From positions 1-43,485 of the forward strand of contig NZ_AGBF01000044.1 of assembly GCF_000225525.1 (NCBI RefSeq): a stretch of 43,485 bases of DNA, written 5' to 3'. The translations under genes and the position numbers were made by a program. The notes beneath the pieces are model-generated. The model was not told where the DNA came from and did no database searches. It saw only the letters and a program-made list of their open reading frames with translations. The stretch comes from Streptomyces zinciresistens K42. GTDB lineage: Bacteria > Actinomycetota > Actinomycetes > Streptomycetales > Streptomycetaceae. Below are positions 31,499 through 39,655 of this stretch, piece after piece. Position 1 is the stretch's first letter. Each line of letters opens with the position of its first letter.

Positions 31499-32869
31499 TC
31501 AGAGGCCGGCCGGAGGCGGCGGTGTGCTCGACCCGCTGGACGGGGCGTTCTGCGATCCGGAGGACGGGGGCGCGCCCTGGGGCGGCGGGGTGGTGGTCGG
31601 CGGCGTGGACTGCCACCCACCTCCCTGTCCGGAGGCGGCGTACGTCCCGGCTCCACCCGGCCCGGGGCTGCCGCCCACCTGGCCGCTGGTGTCGTCGGAC
31701 ACGCTGATCGGCGCGGGCTGGACGGCCTTCTCCAGTCCGGACTTGAGAGCGTCGCCACCGGGTGAGGCACCTGTTCCGCCGCCCTGCGGGCCTTCCTTGC
31801 CTACGTCGCCTCCGCCGGTCGGATTGGCCGCGATGTCACCGGGAAAGCCTCCGCCGGCGTCGGGACCCTGCGGAGCGGCGCCCGCTCCGGCGGCTGCGCC
31901 ACCGGTACCTGCGGTGGCTGCGGCTGCGGCGGCCTTGCGGGCGGCCTTCTCGGCGTGGGCCTTGGCGATCTGGGCTCCGGCGCCGCCGGCACGGTGGATG
32001 GACTCGCCATCGGTGCCGTCTGCCGCCCAGTGCACGAACTTGAACACGGCGTACGGGCACAGCAGCACCAGAACCATGATCACGATGCCGGACATGACGT
32101 CCGCCAGGGCGGCGGTGCCGTCCTTGGCCTCGGTCTTGCCCATGGCGGCGATACCGAGGACGAAGATCACGGTCATCAGGAGCTTGGAGACGACGAGGGT
32201 GGCGGTGGCTTCGATCCAGCCCTTGCGCCAGCGCCGGGCGGCCTCCCAGCCGCCGCCGGCGGAGGCGAAGACGGCGAGGGTGACCATGACGAGGATGCCG
32301 ACCTTGCGGACCATCATCACGCACCAGTAGAGGAACGCGCCGATGGCGGCGCCGAGTCCGGCGACTACGGGCACGAGCCAGCCCAGGCCGGAGAGCGCGC
32401 CGATCTGGTTGACCTTGACGATGCGGCGTACGGCCGTCTCGATATTCAGGTTGGCGGCCTTGAACAGGCCGTCGCTGATGGCGTCGACGACTTCGATGGC
32501 GACGGTGGTCAGGGAGATGGCGCAGAAGGCGAACAGGACGCCTGACATGGTGCCGGTGAAGGCTTGGGTGAGGGCTTGGCTGTCGCGTCGGATGGCGGCC
32601 CGGACCAGCTGTGCGGAGAAGGTGGCGACCAGCAGGATCAGGCCCAGGGGCAGCAGCATCTCGTAGTTGTCGACGAACCACGAGGCGTTCAGGTCAACCT
32701 TGGTGGTGGTGTTGACCGCCTCGGCGGCGAGATCGGCTGCTGCGGCGGCCAGTTCGCCGGCGGACTTCGCCATCCAGTCGCCGATGGCCTTGCCGGGGTC
32801 GGTGGCGAAGTCGACCGCGTTGCCGACGGCGCACAGCTTGTCCGCCAGGGGGAAGTCACAGAAACCCAC
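31499..32869 (-). CDS. VirB6/TrbL-like multi-spanning membrane protein
   Basis: 456 residues from GTG 32867-32869, with AGGAG ten bases upstream. At least five membrane segments are visible between about 65 and 285 (MLLPLGLILLVATFSAQLVR, GVLFAFCAISLTTVAIEVVD, LVPVVAGLGAAIGAFLYWCV, VGILVMVTLAVFASAGGG, LLMTVIFVLGIAAM, SGIVIMVLVLLCPYAVFKFV). The C-terminal 150 residues are a Gly/Pro/Ser-rich tail. This fits the channel protein of actinobacterial conjugation systems. It lies between the SCO6880 and VirB8-like genes. Confidence 0.85.
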   Translation of the reverse strand: MGFCDFPLADKLCAVGNAVDFATDPGKAIGDWMAKSAGELAAAAADLAAEAVNTTTKVDLNASWFVDNYEMLLPLGLILLVATFSAQLVRAAIRRDSQALTQAFTGTMSGVLFAFCAISLTTVAIEVVDAISDGLFKAANLNIETAVRRIVKVNQIGALSGLGWLVPVVAGLGAAIGAFLYWCVMMVRKVGILVMVTLAVFASAGGGWEAARRWRKGWIEATATLVVSKLLMTVIFVLGIAAMGKTEAKDGTAALADVMSGIVIMVLVLLCPYAVFKFVHWAADGTDGESIHRAGGAGAQIAKAHAEKAARKAAAAAATAGTGGAAAGAGAAPQGPDAGGGFPGDIAANPTGGGDVGKEGPQGGGTGASPGGDALKSGLEKAVQPAPISVSDDTSGQVGGSPGPGGAGTYAASGQGGGWQSTPPTTTPPPQGAPPSSGSQNAPSSGSSTPPPPAGL

Positions 32870-32904
32870 GGGGTTGCTTCTCCTTTCGTGTGGTTAGGCG
32901 CGGG

Positions 32905-33579
32905 TCACTGCGTGACGTTCGGGGCGACGGCGGCCAGGGCGCAGTCCTGATTCGGGCGGCACTGCACGGCCAGGGTCAGGGCCCGTTCCTCGGCTCCGCC
33001 GCCGCCCTTCTTCCAGGCGATCTCTTGCCTGCCGTTGACGGTGACGACGTAGATGTACGCCTCGGTGATCGCGGACGGATCGTCGGCGAGGGCCTGCTTG
33101 AACGCGGAGGGGTAGTGGCCCTCGGTGACGTGGGCGGTGGCGTGCTGGTCCTGGTCGGCCATCCGTGACCAGAGAACCGGGTCGGGGACCTGCCCGGAGA
33201 CCGAGGTCCAGTCGGCGTACTTGGTCTCGGTGGTCATCCAGGTGTGCATGCCGGCGAGCTGCTGGTCGCGGCTGGTGTCGCGGGTGTCGTAGGACCACAG
33301 CATCTGGGCTGCTGCCTTGGCGTAGGCGACCGGTTCGGAGATCTGCGGCGGCTTGGGCACCGATCCTGACCCGGAGGAGGGCTCGGTCGCGGACGGGCTG
33401 CTGGTCGGAGCGGGGGCGGTGGTCGCCGGAGCCTGGTGGTCCTCCCCGCTGTCGGTCACTACGGCGACGACGCCGGCGAGGGCCAGCAGCGCGGCGACGA
33501 CCACAGCGACGACGGCGATGCGCAGGTTCGCTGACCAGCCCGCACTGTAGGAGGAGAGGGAGGGGAGTCGGTTCTTCAT
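32905..33579 (-). CDS. Membrane-anchored VirB8/TcpC-like protein
   Basis: 224 residues, ATG at 33577-33579, overlapping the previous stop (TGATG), with GGAGGAGAGGGAGG-like purines read on the other strand, so no clear site is needed beyond coupling. One membrane segment (LRIAVVAVVVAALLALAGVV, about 20-42) is followed by a Ser/Pro/Thr linker and an extracellular domain of about 140 residues (AQMLWSYDTRDTSRDQQLAG, AYIYVVTVNGRQEIAWKKGG). The layout fits NTF2-like VirB8/TcpC components of Gram-positive conjugation machines. A Cys pair (CRPNQDC) near the end may form a disulphide. The family call is by layout and position. Confidence 0.7.
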   Translation of the reverse strand: MKNRLPSLSSYSAGWSANLRIAVVAVVVAALLALAGVVAVVTDSGEDHQAPATTAPAPTSSPSATEPSSGSGSVPKPPQISEPVAYAKAAAQMLWSYDTRDTSRDQQLAGMHTWMTTETKYADWTSVSGQVPDPVLWSRMADQDQHATAHVTEGHYPSAFKQALADDPSAITEAYIYVVTVNGRQEIAWKKGGGGAEERALTLAVQCRPNQDCALAAVAPNVTQ

Positions 33580-33893
33580 CACTGGATCTGCGATCCGAGG
33601 TTGGAGAAGAAGGCGACCAGGCCGTTGGCGGCGCCCAGGCCCAGGGCGGCGCCCGCGGAAACCATGGCGCCCTTCTTGCCGTTGGCCTCGGCCTGGTGGC
33701 CGCCGGTGTGGTGGCCCCAGGCCCACACACCGAGGGAGACGGCCAAGGCGCCGACGACGGCCACGATGCCGAAGAGGTTGATCGAGCTAACGACGGTCTT
33801 CAGCACACTCAGGCCGGGAAGACCGCCGCCCTTGGGCGTGATTCCGGGGTCGTAGGCGAGCTGTATGACGCGGTCGGCGAGCGAGACATGCAT
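33579..33893 (-). CDS. DUF6112-type small membrane protein, possible pilin-like subunit
   Basis: 104 residues, ATG at 33891-33893. Two membrane segments (VSSINLFGIVAVVGALAVSL and GAMVSAGAALGLGAANGLVA) are separated by a short polar loop (HHTGGHQAEANGKKG). Size, topology and place at the head of the secretion operon match DUF6112 proteins, which are thought to be VirB2-like. That function is inference. It is the first gene of the operon running to 27842. Confidence 0.75.
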   Translation of the reverse strand: MHVSLADRVIQLAYDPGITPKGGGLPGLSVLKTVVSSINLFGIVAVVGALAVSLGVWAWGHHTGGHQAEANGKKGAMVSAGAALGLGAANGLVAFFSNLGSQIQ

Positions 33894-34180
33894 AGGGGTG
33901 AGGAGGCTCCTTGCGTACGAGGGCCGAGCGAGGGCCGGTGAAAGGGGAAGCGGAGAGGCGCGGAACGGGGCCGCGAGGTGGCCTCGCCCGATCGGAGCGG
34001 GCTGTAGGTTCCGATTTGATCTGTCGTCCGGTGCTGGACTGACCTGCGGTTTCGTCCAGTCGATCTGTCGAATTCCTTCGGACGGCCGACCTGTGCGTTC
34101 GTCCTTGCGGCTGACAGTTCGATGACAGATGGGGCGGACAATGACAAAACGGATCGGACCCTACACCGGGGCGCGCGGCG
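33894..34180. promoter_or_regulatory. Intergenic region with ATCTGTC repeats
   Basis: No gene is seen in these 287 bases. GATCTGTCG occurs at 34018-34026 and 34062-34070, and the inverse GACAGAT at 34124-34130. Two TTCGTCC elements lie among them. The region precedes the leftward secretion operon starting at 33893, so it probably holds its promoter and operators. I cannot name the -35 and -10 boxes. Confidence 0.3.
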
Positions 34181-35302
34181 TCAGAGGACGCGGCGGACGG
34201 TCAAAATGGCCCAGTCCTTGATCGGCGTGATCCGGACCGGTTTCGAGGTGCGCGGCGCCTCAATGACGAGGCCCTCGCCCATGTAGAGACCGACGTGCTC
34301 GGGCCGGGCCGCGGTGCCGCGGTCGAAGATCAGGTCACCCGGCTTGAGGTTCTTCGCCGAGACGGCCTTGCCCTCGTTGACCTGCGTGTACGTGGTGCGG
34401 GTGAGGCGGACGTCGGCGTGTGCGTACGCCTGCTGCATCAGCGAGCTGCAGTCGCAGCGGCCCATCGGGTCGGGGCCGCGGGCGTCGGTGCAGGAGCCGC
34501 CCCACTGGTAGAGCGTGCCGAGCTGGCGCATGGCCCACTCGATCGCCTTGCGGGCCTTCGGATCGGCATCCTTGGGGATCTTGTACCCCTTTGGGACGCT
34601 GCCCTCGGGGATCCGCCCGAAGGACGTGCCGTCCTTGTCCGGCGCACATCCGCCGGAGGCGGCCTCGGCGTCCTTGTCCTTGGCGGACTCGTCCTTTCCG
34701 GCGTTCGGGAACGTGGCGGCAATGGCCTTCTGCAGCGCGGTGGCCAGGTCCTCCCACTGTGCGTACGCGTCCGGGAAGCCGGACTTCTGTACGGCTTGGG
34801 CGGCCTGGGTGACGGTCATCTGCTGCCAGCCGCTCACCTTGAGCAGACCCTTGTAGAACTGCTCGGAGGCATAGACGGGGTCGCGGATCTGCTGGGCGCT
34901 GCCCCAGCCCTGGGAGGGGCGCTGCTGGAAGAGGCCGAGTGAGTCGCGGTCGCCGTAGTTCAGGTTCCGCAGACGGCTCTCCTGCATCGCCGTGGCGAGC
35001 GCGATGATCTGCCCCGTCTTCGGGACGTCGAGGGAGAGGCCGGCAGCGACGATGGTCTGGGCGTGGGGGACCTGCTCGGTGGGCAGGTCCAGGCCCTCGA
35101 TGCGCACGTCCTCACCGGAGGCGCCGTCCAGGAGCTTGGAGACCTGGTCGGCGATCTCGCTGGAATCCAGGTCCGTCAGGCAGTTGCTGAGGGTGCCGTT
35201 GCTTTGCACAGCGTCGGCGGAGGAGGCCAGCATCATGCCGGTGCCGGCCAGGAGGATCGGGGAGAGGAAGATGACGCCGATGACGGCGGAGAGGGCCTTC
35301 AA
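34181..35302 (-). CDS. Peptidoglycan hydrolase: lytic transglycosylase-like plus NlpC/P60 domain
   Basis: 373 residues from TTG 35300-35302, chosen because it gives a typical signal peptide or membrane anchor (MKALSAVIGVIFLSPILLAG) and overlaps a short upstream leader's stop (TTGA). The first enzymatic-like domain (about 85-195) has TAMQESRLRNLNYGDRDSLG and LFQQRPSQGWG, typical of lysozyme-like transglycosylases with Glu108. The C-terminal NlpC/P60 domain has Cys285 in DCSSLMQQAY, His336 in EHVGLYMGEG, and PGDLIFD. It should cut the cell wall locally so the conjugation channel can cross it (VirB1/TcpG-like role). Longer starts exist but give Pro/Arg-rich sequence. Confidence 0.88.
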   Translation of the reverse strand: MKALSAVIGVIFLSPILLAGTGMMLASSADAVQSNGTLSNCLTDLDSSEIADQVSKLLDGASGEDVRIEGLDLPTEQVPHAQTIVAAGLSLDVPKTGQIIALATAMQESRLRNLNYGDRDSLGLFQQRPSQGWGSAQQIRDPVYASEQFYKGLLKVSGWQQMTVTQAAQAVQKSGFPDAYAQWEDLATALQKAIAATFPNAGKDESAKDKDAEAASGGCAPDKDGTSFGRIPEGSVPKGYKIPKDADPKARKAIEWAMRQLGTLYQWGGSCTDARGPDPMGRCDCSSLMQQAYAHADVRLTRTTYTQVNEGKAVSAKNLKPGDLIFDRGTAARPEHVGLYMGEGLVIEAPRTSKPVRITPIKDWAILTVRRVL

Positions 35303-35361
35303 CCCGAGCGGACCGCTCGCCGGCCAGCGATGTCGGGCAGGGGTGGGTAACGAGAGGTCAT
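35299..35361 (-). CDS. 20-residue leader peptide coupled to the hydrolase gene
   Basis: ATG at 35359-35361 with AAGGA seven bases upstream, a near-ideal site. It encodes MTSRYPPLPDIAGRRAVRSG. Its TGA (35299-35301) overlaps the TTG start of the NlpC/P60 gene as TTGA. Translation of the hydrolase is probably coupled to it. The alternative is that a frameshift split one longer N-terminus, but the hydrolase already has a complete signal sequence after the TTG. Confidence 0.5.
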   Translation of the reverse strand: MTSRYPPLPDIAGRRAVRSG

Positions 35362-35618
35362 GCAGGTGTCCTTCGGTGGTGTCCGGCACACCGCGTACGC
35401 AGGGCGTGGTGGAAGGGCGCGGCGGGCCGGGGGGATCGGAGGCAGGGCCGGCGGGGCGAGCTGCCGCTCGCTTCGCGTGGCCCGGGTGGTGAGCTAGGTG
35501 GGGCGGTAGTAGCCAACGGCGGTGTGCGCCGGGCGGTTCAAAAACAGTAGGTGCGGATCGGCGGTTGACCAAAAAGTCAGCGCGGGGTGCCGGAATCCGA
35601 CCCCTCAACGGGCACTTC

Positions 35619-35647
35619 TTGGTCGTCGGCTAATTCGGCCCTACAGT
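35619..35647 (+). promoter_or_regulatory. Possible promoter of the rightward methyltransferase operon
   Basis: TTGGTC (35619-35624), a 17-base spacer and TACAGT (35642-35647) fit a vegetative actinomycete promoter loosely. It lies in the 415-base gap 35362-35776 between divergent genes, which otherwise shows no gene. A TTGACC at 35562 has no matching -10 box. Confidence 0.3.
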
Positions 35648-35776
35648 TGTTGGACTCCCCTCGCCCTCCTCGGTCCGTGGCCCTGGGCTTCTGCATGCCC
35701 GTACTCGGCCAGCGAGGACTCCTGTGCGAGGCGGCTGTCTCTTTCCGTGACTCCGCACCCGAATTGGGGTTCCTCT

Positions 35777-36532
35777 TTGCCTTTTTCTCTCCACCAGGGC
35801 GACGCTCTGGCTGTCCTCACCGGCCTGCCGGACGGCTGCGTCGACTCCGTCATCACCGACCCGCCGTACAACTCCGGCGGGCGCACCGCGAAGGAACGCA
35901 CGACGCGCTCCGCCAAGCAGAAGTACACCTCCGCCGATGCGAAGAATGAACTTCCCGATTTCACCGGCGAGAACATGGATCAGCGCAGCTACAACTTCTG
36001 GCTGACGCAGATCATGACCGAAGCCCACCGCCTGACCAAGACCGGCGGGACGAGTCTGCTGTTCACCGACTGGCGCCAGCTGCCGACCACGACGGACGCG
36101 ATCCAGGCCGCCGGATGGCTGTGGCGTGGGGTGCTGGCCTGGCACAAGCCCGCCGCACGGCCGCAGAAGGGCCGCTTCACGCAGAACTGCGAGTTCATCG
36201 TCTGGGCCTCCAAGGGGCCGATCGACGGCTCACGCAACCCGGTCTACCTGCCGGGCCTGTACTCGGCATCGCAGCCCTCCGGTGCGAAGCGGCAGCACAT
36301 CACGCAGAAGCCGGTGGAGGTGATGCGTGAGCTGGTCAAGATCAGCCCCGAGGGAGGCACCGTCCTCGACTTCTGTGCCGGCTCCGGATCCACCGGCGTG
36401 GCCGCCCTGCTGGAGGGCCGCGATTTCATCGGCGTCGAGAAGACCGAGCACTATGCGTCGATCGCTGCCGACCGGCTTACCGAGACGATCCGCGCCACCC
36501 TCACCCAGGACGACATGGTCCTCACCGGATAG
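35777..36532 (+). CDS. DNA adenine- or cytosine-N4 methyltransferase
   Basis: 251 residues from TTG 35777; GTG 35747 would add ten. The catalytic motif IV TDPPYNSGG comes first (27-35) and the AdoMet-binding motif I VLDFCAGSGSTGVAA near the C-terminus (from about 196). That order marks a beta-class amino-methyltransferase. It should methylate an exocyclic amino group in DNA; N6-adenine or N4-cytosine cannot be told apart here. LTKTGGTSLLFTDWRQLPTT and HITQKPVEVMRELVKI are typical of the family. No restriction enzyme lies beside it. The AdoMet-binding domain is fully present. Confidence 0.9.
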   Translation: MPFSLHQGDALAVLTGLPDGCVDSVITDPPYNSGGRTAKERTTRSAKQKYTSADAKNELPDFTGENMDQRSYNFWLTQIMTEAHRLTKTGGTSLLFTDWRQLPTTTDAIQAAGWLWRGVLAWHKPAARPQKGRFTQNCEFIVWASKGPIDGSRNPVYLPGLYSASQPSGAKRQHITQKPVEVMRELVKISPEGGTVLDFCAGSGSTGVAALLEGRDFIGVEKTEHYASIAADRLTETIRATLTQDDMVLTG

Positions 36533-36679
36533 GCGGCTGCGGCGTACCCGATTCCGGAGACGGCGCACGCCGTCGAATGCCGAACGGCCGTTGATGTGAC
36601 CGGTACTTCGCCATCCGCGTGTACGCCGCTGCTTTCGCCCACCATCACTTTCGCGTCTCGTAGGAGGCCGTACTCTTTC

Positions 36680-37330
36680 ATGCCCGAATCCGTAGAACCC
36701 GCAGCAGGCGGGGAATTGGAGCCGATCCGCGTCCCGGACCCTCATCTTGAGGGGATCGAGGCGAGCGTGCGGCGGCTCATGGAGCAGTCGGCGCAGCAGG
36801 CCCAGCAGCTGGACCATCTCGCCTCCGCTCCACCGCGGAGTGAATCCCCGTTCGCGGCGTTCGGTATGCCGGGCTTCGGTGGGCTGGCTCCCGCCGCTCC
36901 GCCGGAGCCCCGGCCGATCCTGGAGCTGGACGGGGAGGAACGCGAAGACGAACTCGACGCCCTCAGCGACTGGGTGGACGACTTCTTCCTTCCCGTCTAC
37001 GGAGCGGAGGTCACCACCGCGGCCCCCTGGTGCCTGCAGTGGCAGGAGCACGACGACGTCGTGGCCTGGCTCCACGCCCTCTGGCTCGCCTATCAGCAGC
37101 ACAAGGACCCCGAATCGGGGCTGAGCGGCCTGTTCGTGTGGCACCGGGACTTCCTCACCCACGCGGTCGCTGCCATCCGCGCGCCGGGTGGGCCGCTGTC
37201 GGCGTGCATGACCTCGCCCGAGCGGCCTGCGCACCGCCTGCTGCCCGGCCCGCCGCCGTCCATACGCACCGAGGCGGCGTCCGCCGCCGAAGCCGTCGGC
37301 ACCACCGAGCCGGACGAGCCGACGTCATGA
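36680..37330 (+). CDS. DUF4913 domain protein
   Basis: 216 residues, ATG at 36680; AGGAGG lies about 12 bases upstream, somewhat far. The N-terminal 90 residues are charged and include a possible coiled coil (ASVRRLMEQSAQQAQQLDHL). The C-terminal half has the DUF4913 pattern: WCLQWQEHDDVVAWLHALWL, then LFVWHRDFLTHAVAAIRAPG and GPLSACMTS. The domain is common on actinobacterial plasmids and its function is not known. ATGA overlap with the RelE-like gene implies joint expression. The 147-base gap upstream has GACGGC/GCCGTC and AACGGCCGTT palindromes. Confidence 0.8.
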   Translation: MPESVEPAAGGELEPIRVPDPHLEGIEASVRRLMEQSAQQAQQLDHLASAPPRSESPFAAFGMPGFGGLAPAAPPEPRPILELDGEEREDELDALSDWVDDFFLPVYGAEVTTAAPWCLQWQEHDDVVAWLHALWLAYQQHKDPESGLSGLFVWHRDFLTHAVAAIRAPGGPLSACMTSPERPAHRLLPGPPPSIRTEAASAAEAVGTTEPDEPTS

Positions 37331-37812
37331 GCGGGGGAGCAGGAGAGCCCGCCTTCGGCCTGAGCTTCGACCCTCGCGCGCTGACAGACCTCCTCCAGGC
37401 CCCCAGCCACATCCGCGACATCACCCTCGCCTACCTCCAGGAGGTCGTGAACGCGCAACGCTTCGGGCTGCGCCTGGACGGCGACCTGGAGGGATACCGG
37501 AAGCTGTTCGTCGACGCTCGCAAGGACTGGCGCGTCGTCTACGGAGTCCGCCAGGCACCCGCGGACTCCGTGCACCACAAGGAGATCCACGTCGTGGCCC
37601 TCCGGCCCAGGGCAGGCAACGACGTCTACGACGAGGTCGGCCGCCGGCTGGGGATGACCCGCCGGCCGGTAAGCGCCCGTACCCACGCGGCACGCTCCCG
37701 CTCCCCCCAGTTGACCACCCGCGGGCCCGTACCCCGACCCGGCCCGACCCCCGGCCCGCTGCCGGGTCTGCCTCGGCCGGCCCACTCGCCCGCCTCCCGG
37801 CACACCCGCTGA
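37327..37812 (+). CDS. RelE/ParE-like protein
   Basis: 161 residues, ATG in an ATGA overlap. Residues 15-100 resemble the RelE fold: a helix (ALTDLLQAPSHIRDITLAYL), then LDGDLEGYRKLFVDARKDWR with VVYGVR. The YRKLF/WRVVY pair matches the substrate-facing strands of RelE-type mRNA interferases. HHKEIHVVALRPRAGNDVYD completes the core. The last 50 residues are a Pro-rich tail not seen in classic toxins. The partner would be the DUF4913 protein or none; I see no standard antitoxin. It may be a toxin or a domesticated relative. Confidence 0.65.
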   Translation: MSGGAGEPAFGLSFDPRALTDLLQAPSHIRDITLAYLQEVVNAQRFGLRLDGDLEGYRKLFVDARKDWRVVYGVRQAPADSVHHKEIHVVALRPRAGNDVYDEVGRRLGMTRRPVSARTHAARSRSPQLTTRGPVPRPGPTPGPLPGLPRPAHSPASRHTR

Positions 37813-37831
37813 CCCCGCGTGAAAGGCCCTC

Positions 37832-38578
37832 TTGTCGTCCAGCGAACCGGCGCCCGACCGAGCGTCCACCCCTGAATCCGTCGCCTTCGATGTGGATCAC
37901 CTCGACGCCGACGAGGACGTCCTCCTCGATTTCTACCAGCAGGTCGGCGACGCCGACATGCTGGTGCCGCTCGCCGAACACCACACGGCGAACGGCGTGC
38001 ACAGCTACTTCGTCCTCTTCGACCGAACCGCCACCTTCGACCATCCCGGCACCGCGGCCTACCGTGCCGTGCACCTTCGACGGGACCTGGAGCAGCGCAC
38101 GTTCGCCTTCGAGCAGGCCGTCCTGCCGCTGCCGGCCCTGGCGCAGTCCTGGCTCATCCACCGCGGCTGCCGCCCCGATGCCATCACCCTCAACCCCGAT
38201 CTCGGCCCCCCTGCGGCCGACGAGACGCCCCGGTCGCTGGAGCGGCGCCTGGCCAGCGACGGCGACCACTACGCGATGGGTTACTCCTACACCCGCGACG
38301 ATCCCGAGGACATGGTCACCATCGTCGTGCTGCGGGCCCTGGACGAGCACGCGCCCAGCCCCTTTCGTGTAGTGGTCGAAGAGGTCGACAGCAACGCATG
38401 GACCTACACGCTGCGCGAGGGCGGATTCTCCTCTGTCGGTGAAGCCCTGCAATGGGGCGAAGACCGCCTCGCTGGAAATGCCGGTCCGCTGCCGCCCGTC
38501 CGTCGGTCAACCGCGCCCGCACGTCCGTCTGCTGTACCGAAGGCTCCGCCTGTACGCGCACCCGGACGTCTCTTCTGA
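37832..38578 (+). CDS. Hypothetical acidic protein
   Basis: 248 residues from TTG 37832, with AAAGG five bases upstream. Strongly acidic N-terminus (DHLDADEDVLLDFYQQVGDA), a beta-rich middle (HSYFVLFDRTATFDHPGTAA, MGYSYTRDDPEDMVTIVVLR) and a C-terminal domain (FRVVVEEVDSNAWTYTLREG, GFSSVGEALQWGEDRLAG), then a Pro/Arg tail. No signal peptide or membrane segment. No recognisable family. Confidence 0.65.
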   Translation: MSSSEPAPDRASTPESVAFDVDHLDADEDVLLDFYQQVGDADMLVPLAEHHTANGVHSYFVLFDRTATFDHPGTAAYRAVHLRRDLEQRTFAFEQAVLPLPALAQSWLIHRGCRPDAITLNPDLGPPAADETPRSLERRLASDGDHYAMGYSYTRDDPEDMVTIVVLRALDEHAPSPFRVVVEEVDSNAWTYTLREGGFSSVGEALQWGEDRLAGNAGPLPPVRRSTAPARPSAVPKAPPVRAPGRLF

Positions 38579-38602
38579 CGTCGGCAACTGGCAACGGTGG
38601 GC

Positions 38603-38640
38603 GCAACATAGCCGACGATCGCCGGTTAGCCAAACCGGCG
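38603..38640 (+). promoter_or_regulatory. Conserved 38-bp palindromic module, copy 2
   Basis: GCAACATAGCCG at 38603-38614, five variable bases, then the 21-base palindrome at 38620-38640 with arms CGCCGGTT and AACCGGCG. It is the same as the module at 13495-13532, in the same orientation to the next gene. The start of the SH3-domain gene is 86 bases downstream. It probably controls the 38.7-43.5 kb genes together with the long leftward operon. Confidence 0.6.
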
Positions 38641-38726
38641 ATTCTCCGGATTCTTGATGCAGCCGCCGGGACAACCGGCAGCGCCCTTTCGCGCAATCCC
38701 GTTTGCCTCATGGAGGTTCCTTCCGC

Positions 38727-39080
38727 ATGCGCTCCACCCGAATCGCCATGTCGGCGGCTCTGCTCGGCACGCTGGCCCTGCCGGCGCTTTCCGCCATCAG
38801 CGCGAGTGCGGCGGCCGTACCCACGGCGGCGACCGCCGCCCCCGCGGTCAGCTGCCAGATCCTGCCGCCGCTGCCGTACGAGGTGCACACCAGCGCTGTG
38901 ACCATCCGGTCCAAGGCCAGCGCCTCGTCCACCGCCCTGGGCGTGCTCTACAAGAGCCACAAGTTCAGCGTTTCCAAGAAGAGCGGCAACTGGCTCTACA
39001 TCACAGACAAGACCACCGGCGTCAAGGGCTGGGTCTCCGGCACGTACGTCTACCGCGACGTCCGAATGTGCCTCGACTGA
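38727..39080 (+). CDS. Secreted SH3-like domain protein
   Basis: 117 residues from ATG 38727, with GGAGG ten bases upstream. A typical signal peptide (MRSTRIAMSAALLGTLALPA, then LSAISASAAA with a likely cleavage after it) is followed by a bacterial SH3-type domain: VHTSAVTIRSKASASSTALG, LYKSHKFSVSKKSGNWLYIT, GWVSGTYVY. Two Cys in the mature protein (SCQILPP, MCLD) may form a disulphide. Such domains bind cell-wall peptides. It could mark or protect the wall at transfer sites (inference). Confidence 0.85.
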   Translation: MRSTRIAMSAALLGTLALPALSAISASAAAVPTAATAAPAVSCQILPPLPYEVHTSAVTIRSKASASSTALGVLYKSHKFSVSKKSGNWLYITDKTTGVKGWVSGTYVYRDVRMCLD

Positions 39081-39172
39081 CAGGCTCATCGGTTCCCGTA
39101 CACCCAAGACGTCGAGGCCCGTCACCTCCTCGCCCGGTCCCACGCCCGTCCTCTCCCGAATAGGAGCTTCCC

Positions 39173-39655
39173 TTGCCCGAGCACATATCCGATGACGCTG
39201 AAGATGTCGTGGGCGTGCTCACCGAACGGATCGAAGCGCGTTTCGGCATGGATCTGGACCAGCTGAAAGCCGCAGTCGCCGCCGCGCCGACCGCCAATCC
39301 GGACGCAACCGATGTCGTCAAATGGCACGGTCTTCTCGTCGAGGCCCAGTCGGTGCTCGACCGAACGGAGGACGACCTCCTCGCCGCGCTCCAGACCCAG
39401 CCCAGCGAGGTCGACGACCCGACGATGGACCTTGCCCATCGGGTGAACGCTGCCGTCACGACTCGCGACGGCCGGGCCATGGTCGTGAAGTGGTTCCTCG
39501 ATCCCGATGCACCGGGGAGGAAGGATCTGGCCGCCGAACGGCTGGCCCGCCTACGCCCCCGAACAGGGCCGGCGGTGCAGACCAGCGCTCCTCACCAACC
39601 CGGTGGAGTGCCCGCTCCCGCCTCGACGGTGCGAGCGGGAAGGCCGGCCCGATGA
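39173..39655 (+). CDS. Hypothetical protein
   Basis: 160 residues from TTG 39173, with AGGAG six bases upstream. Acidic N-terminus and a helical body (VGVLTERIEARFGMDLDQLK, HGLLVEAQSVLDRTEDDLLA, AHRVNAAVTTRDGRAMVVKW). Pro/Ala-rich tail. No membrane segment and no known family. It heads a run of three coupled small genes (ATGA then TTGA), all cytosolic helical proteins with Pro-rich tails. Confidence 0.65.
   Translation: MPEHISDDAEDVVGVLTERIEARFGMDLDQLKAAVAAAPTANPDATDVVKWHGLLVEAQSVLDRTEDDLLAALQTQPSEVDDPTMDLAHRVNAAVTTRDGRAMVVKWFLDPDAPGRKDLAAERLARLRPRTGPAVQTSAPHQPGGVPAPASTVRAGRPAR

Noticed and set aside
29699..31765. A 688-codon plus-strand open frame across the SCO6880 gene
   Set aside because: Gly/Ala/Val-rich shadow of the GC-rich minus-strand gene, with no motif; the minus-strand protein has family hallmarks and membrane segments.
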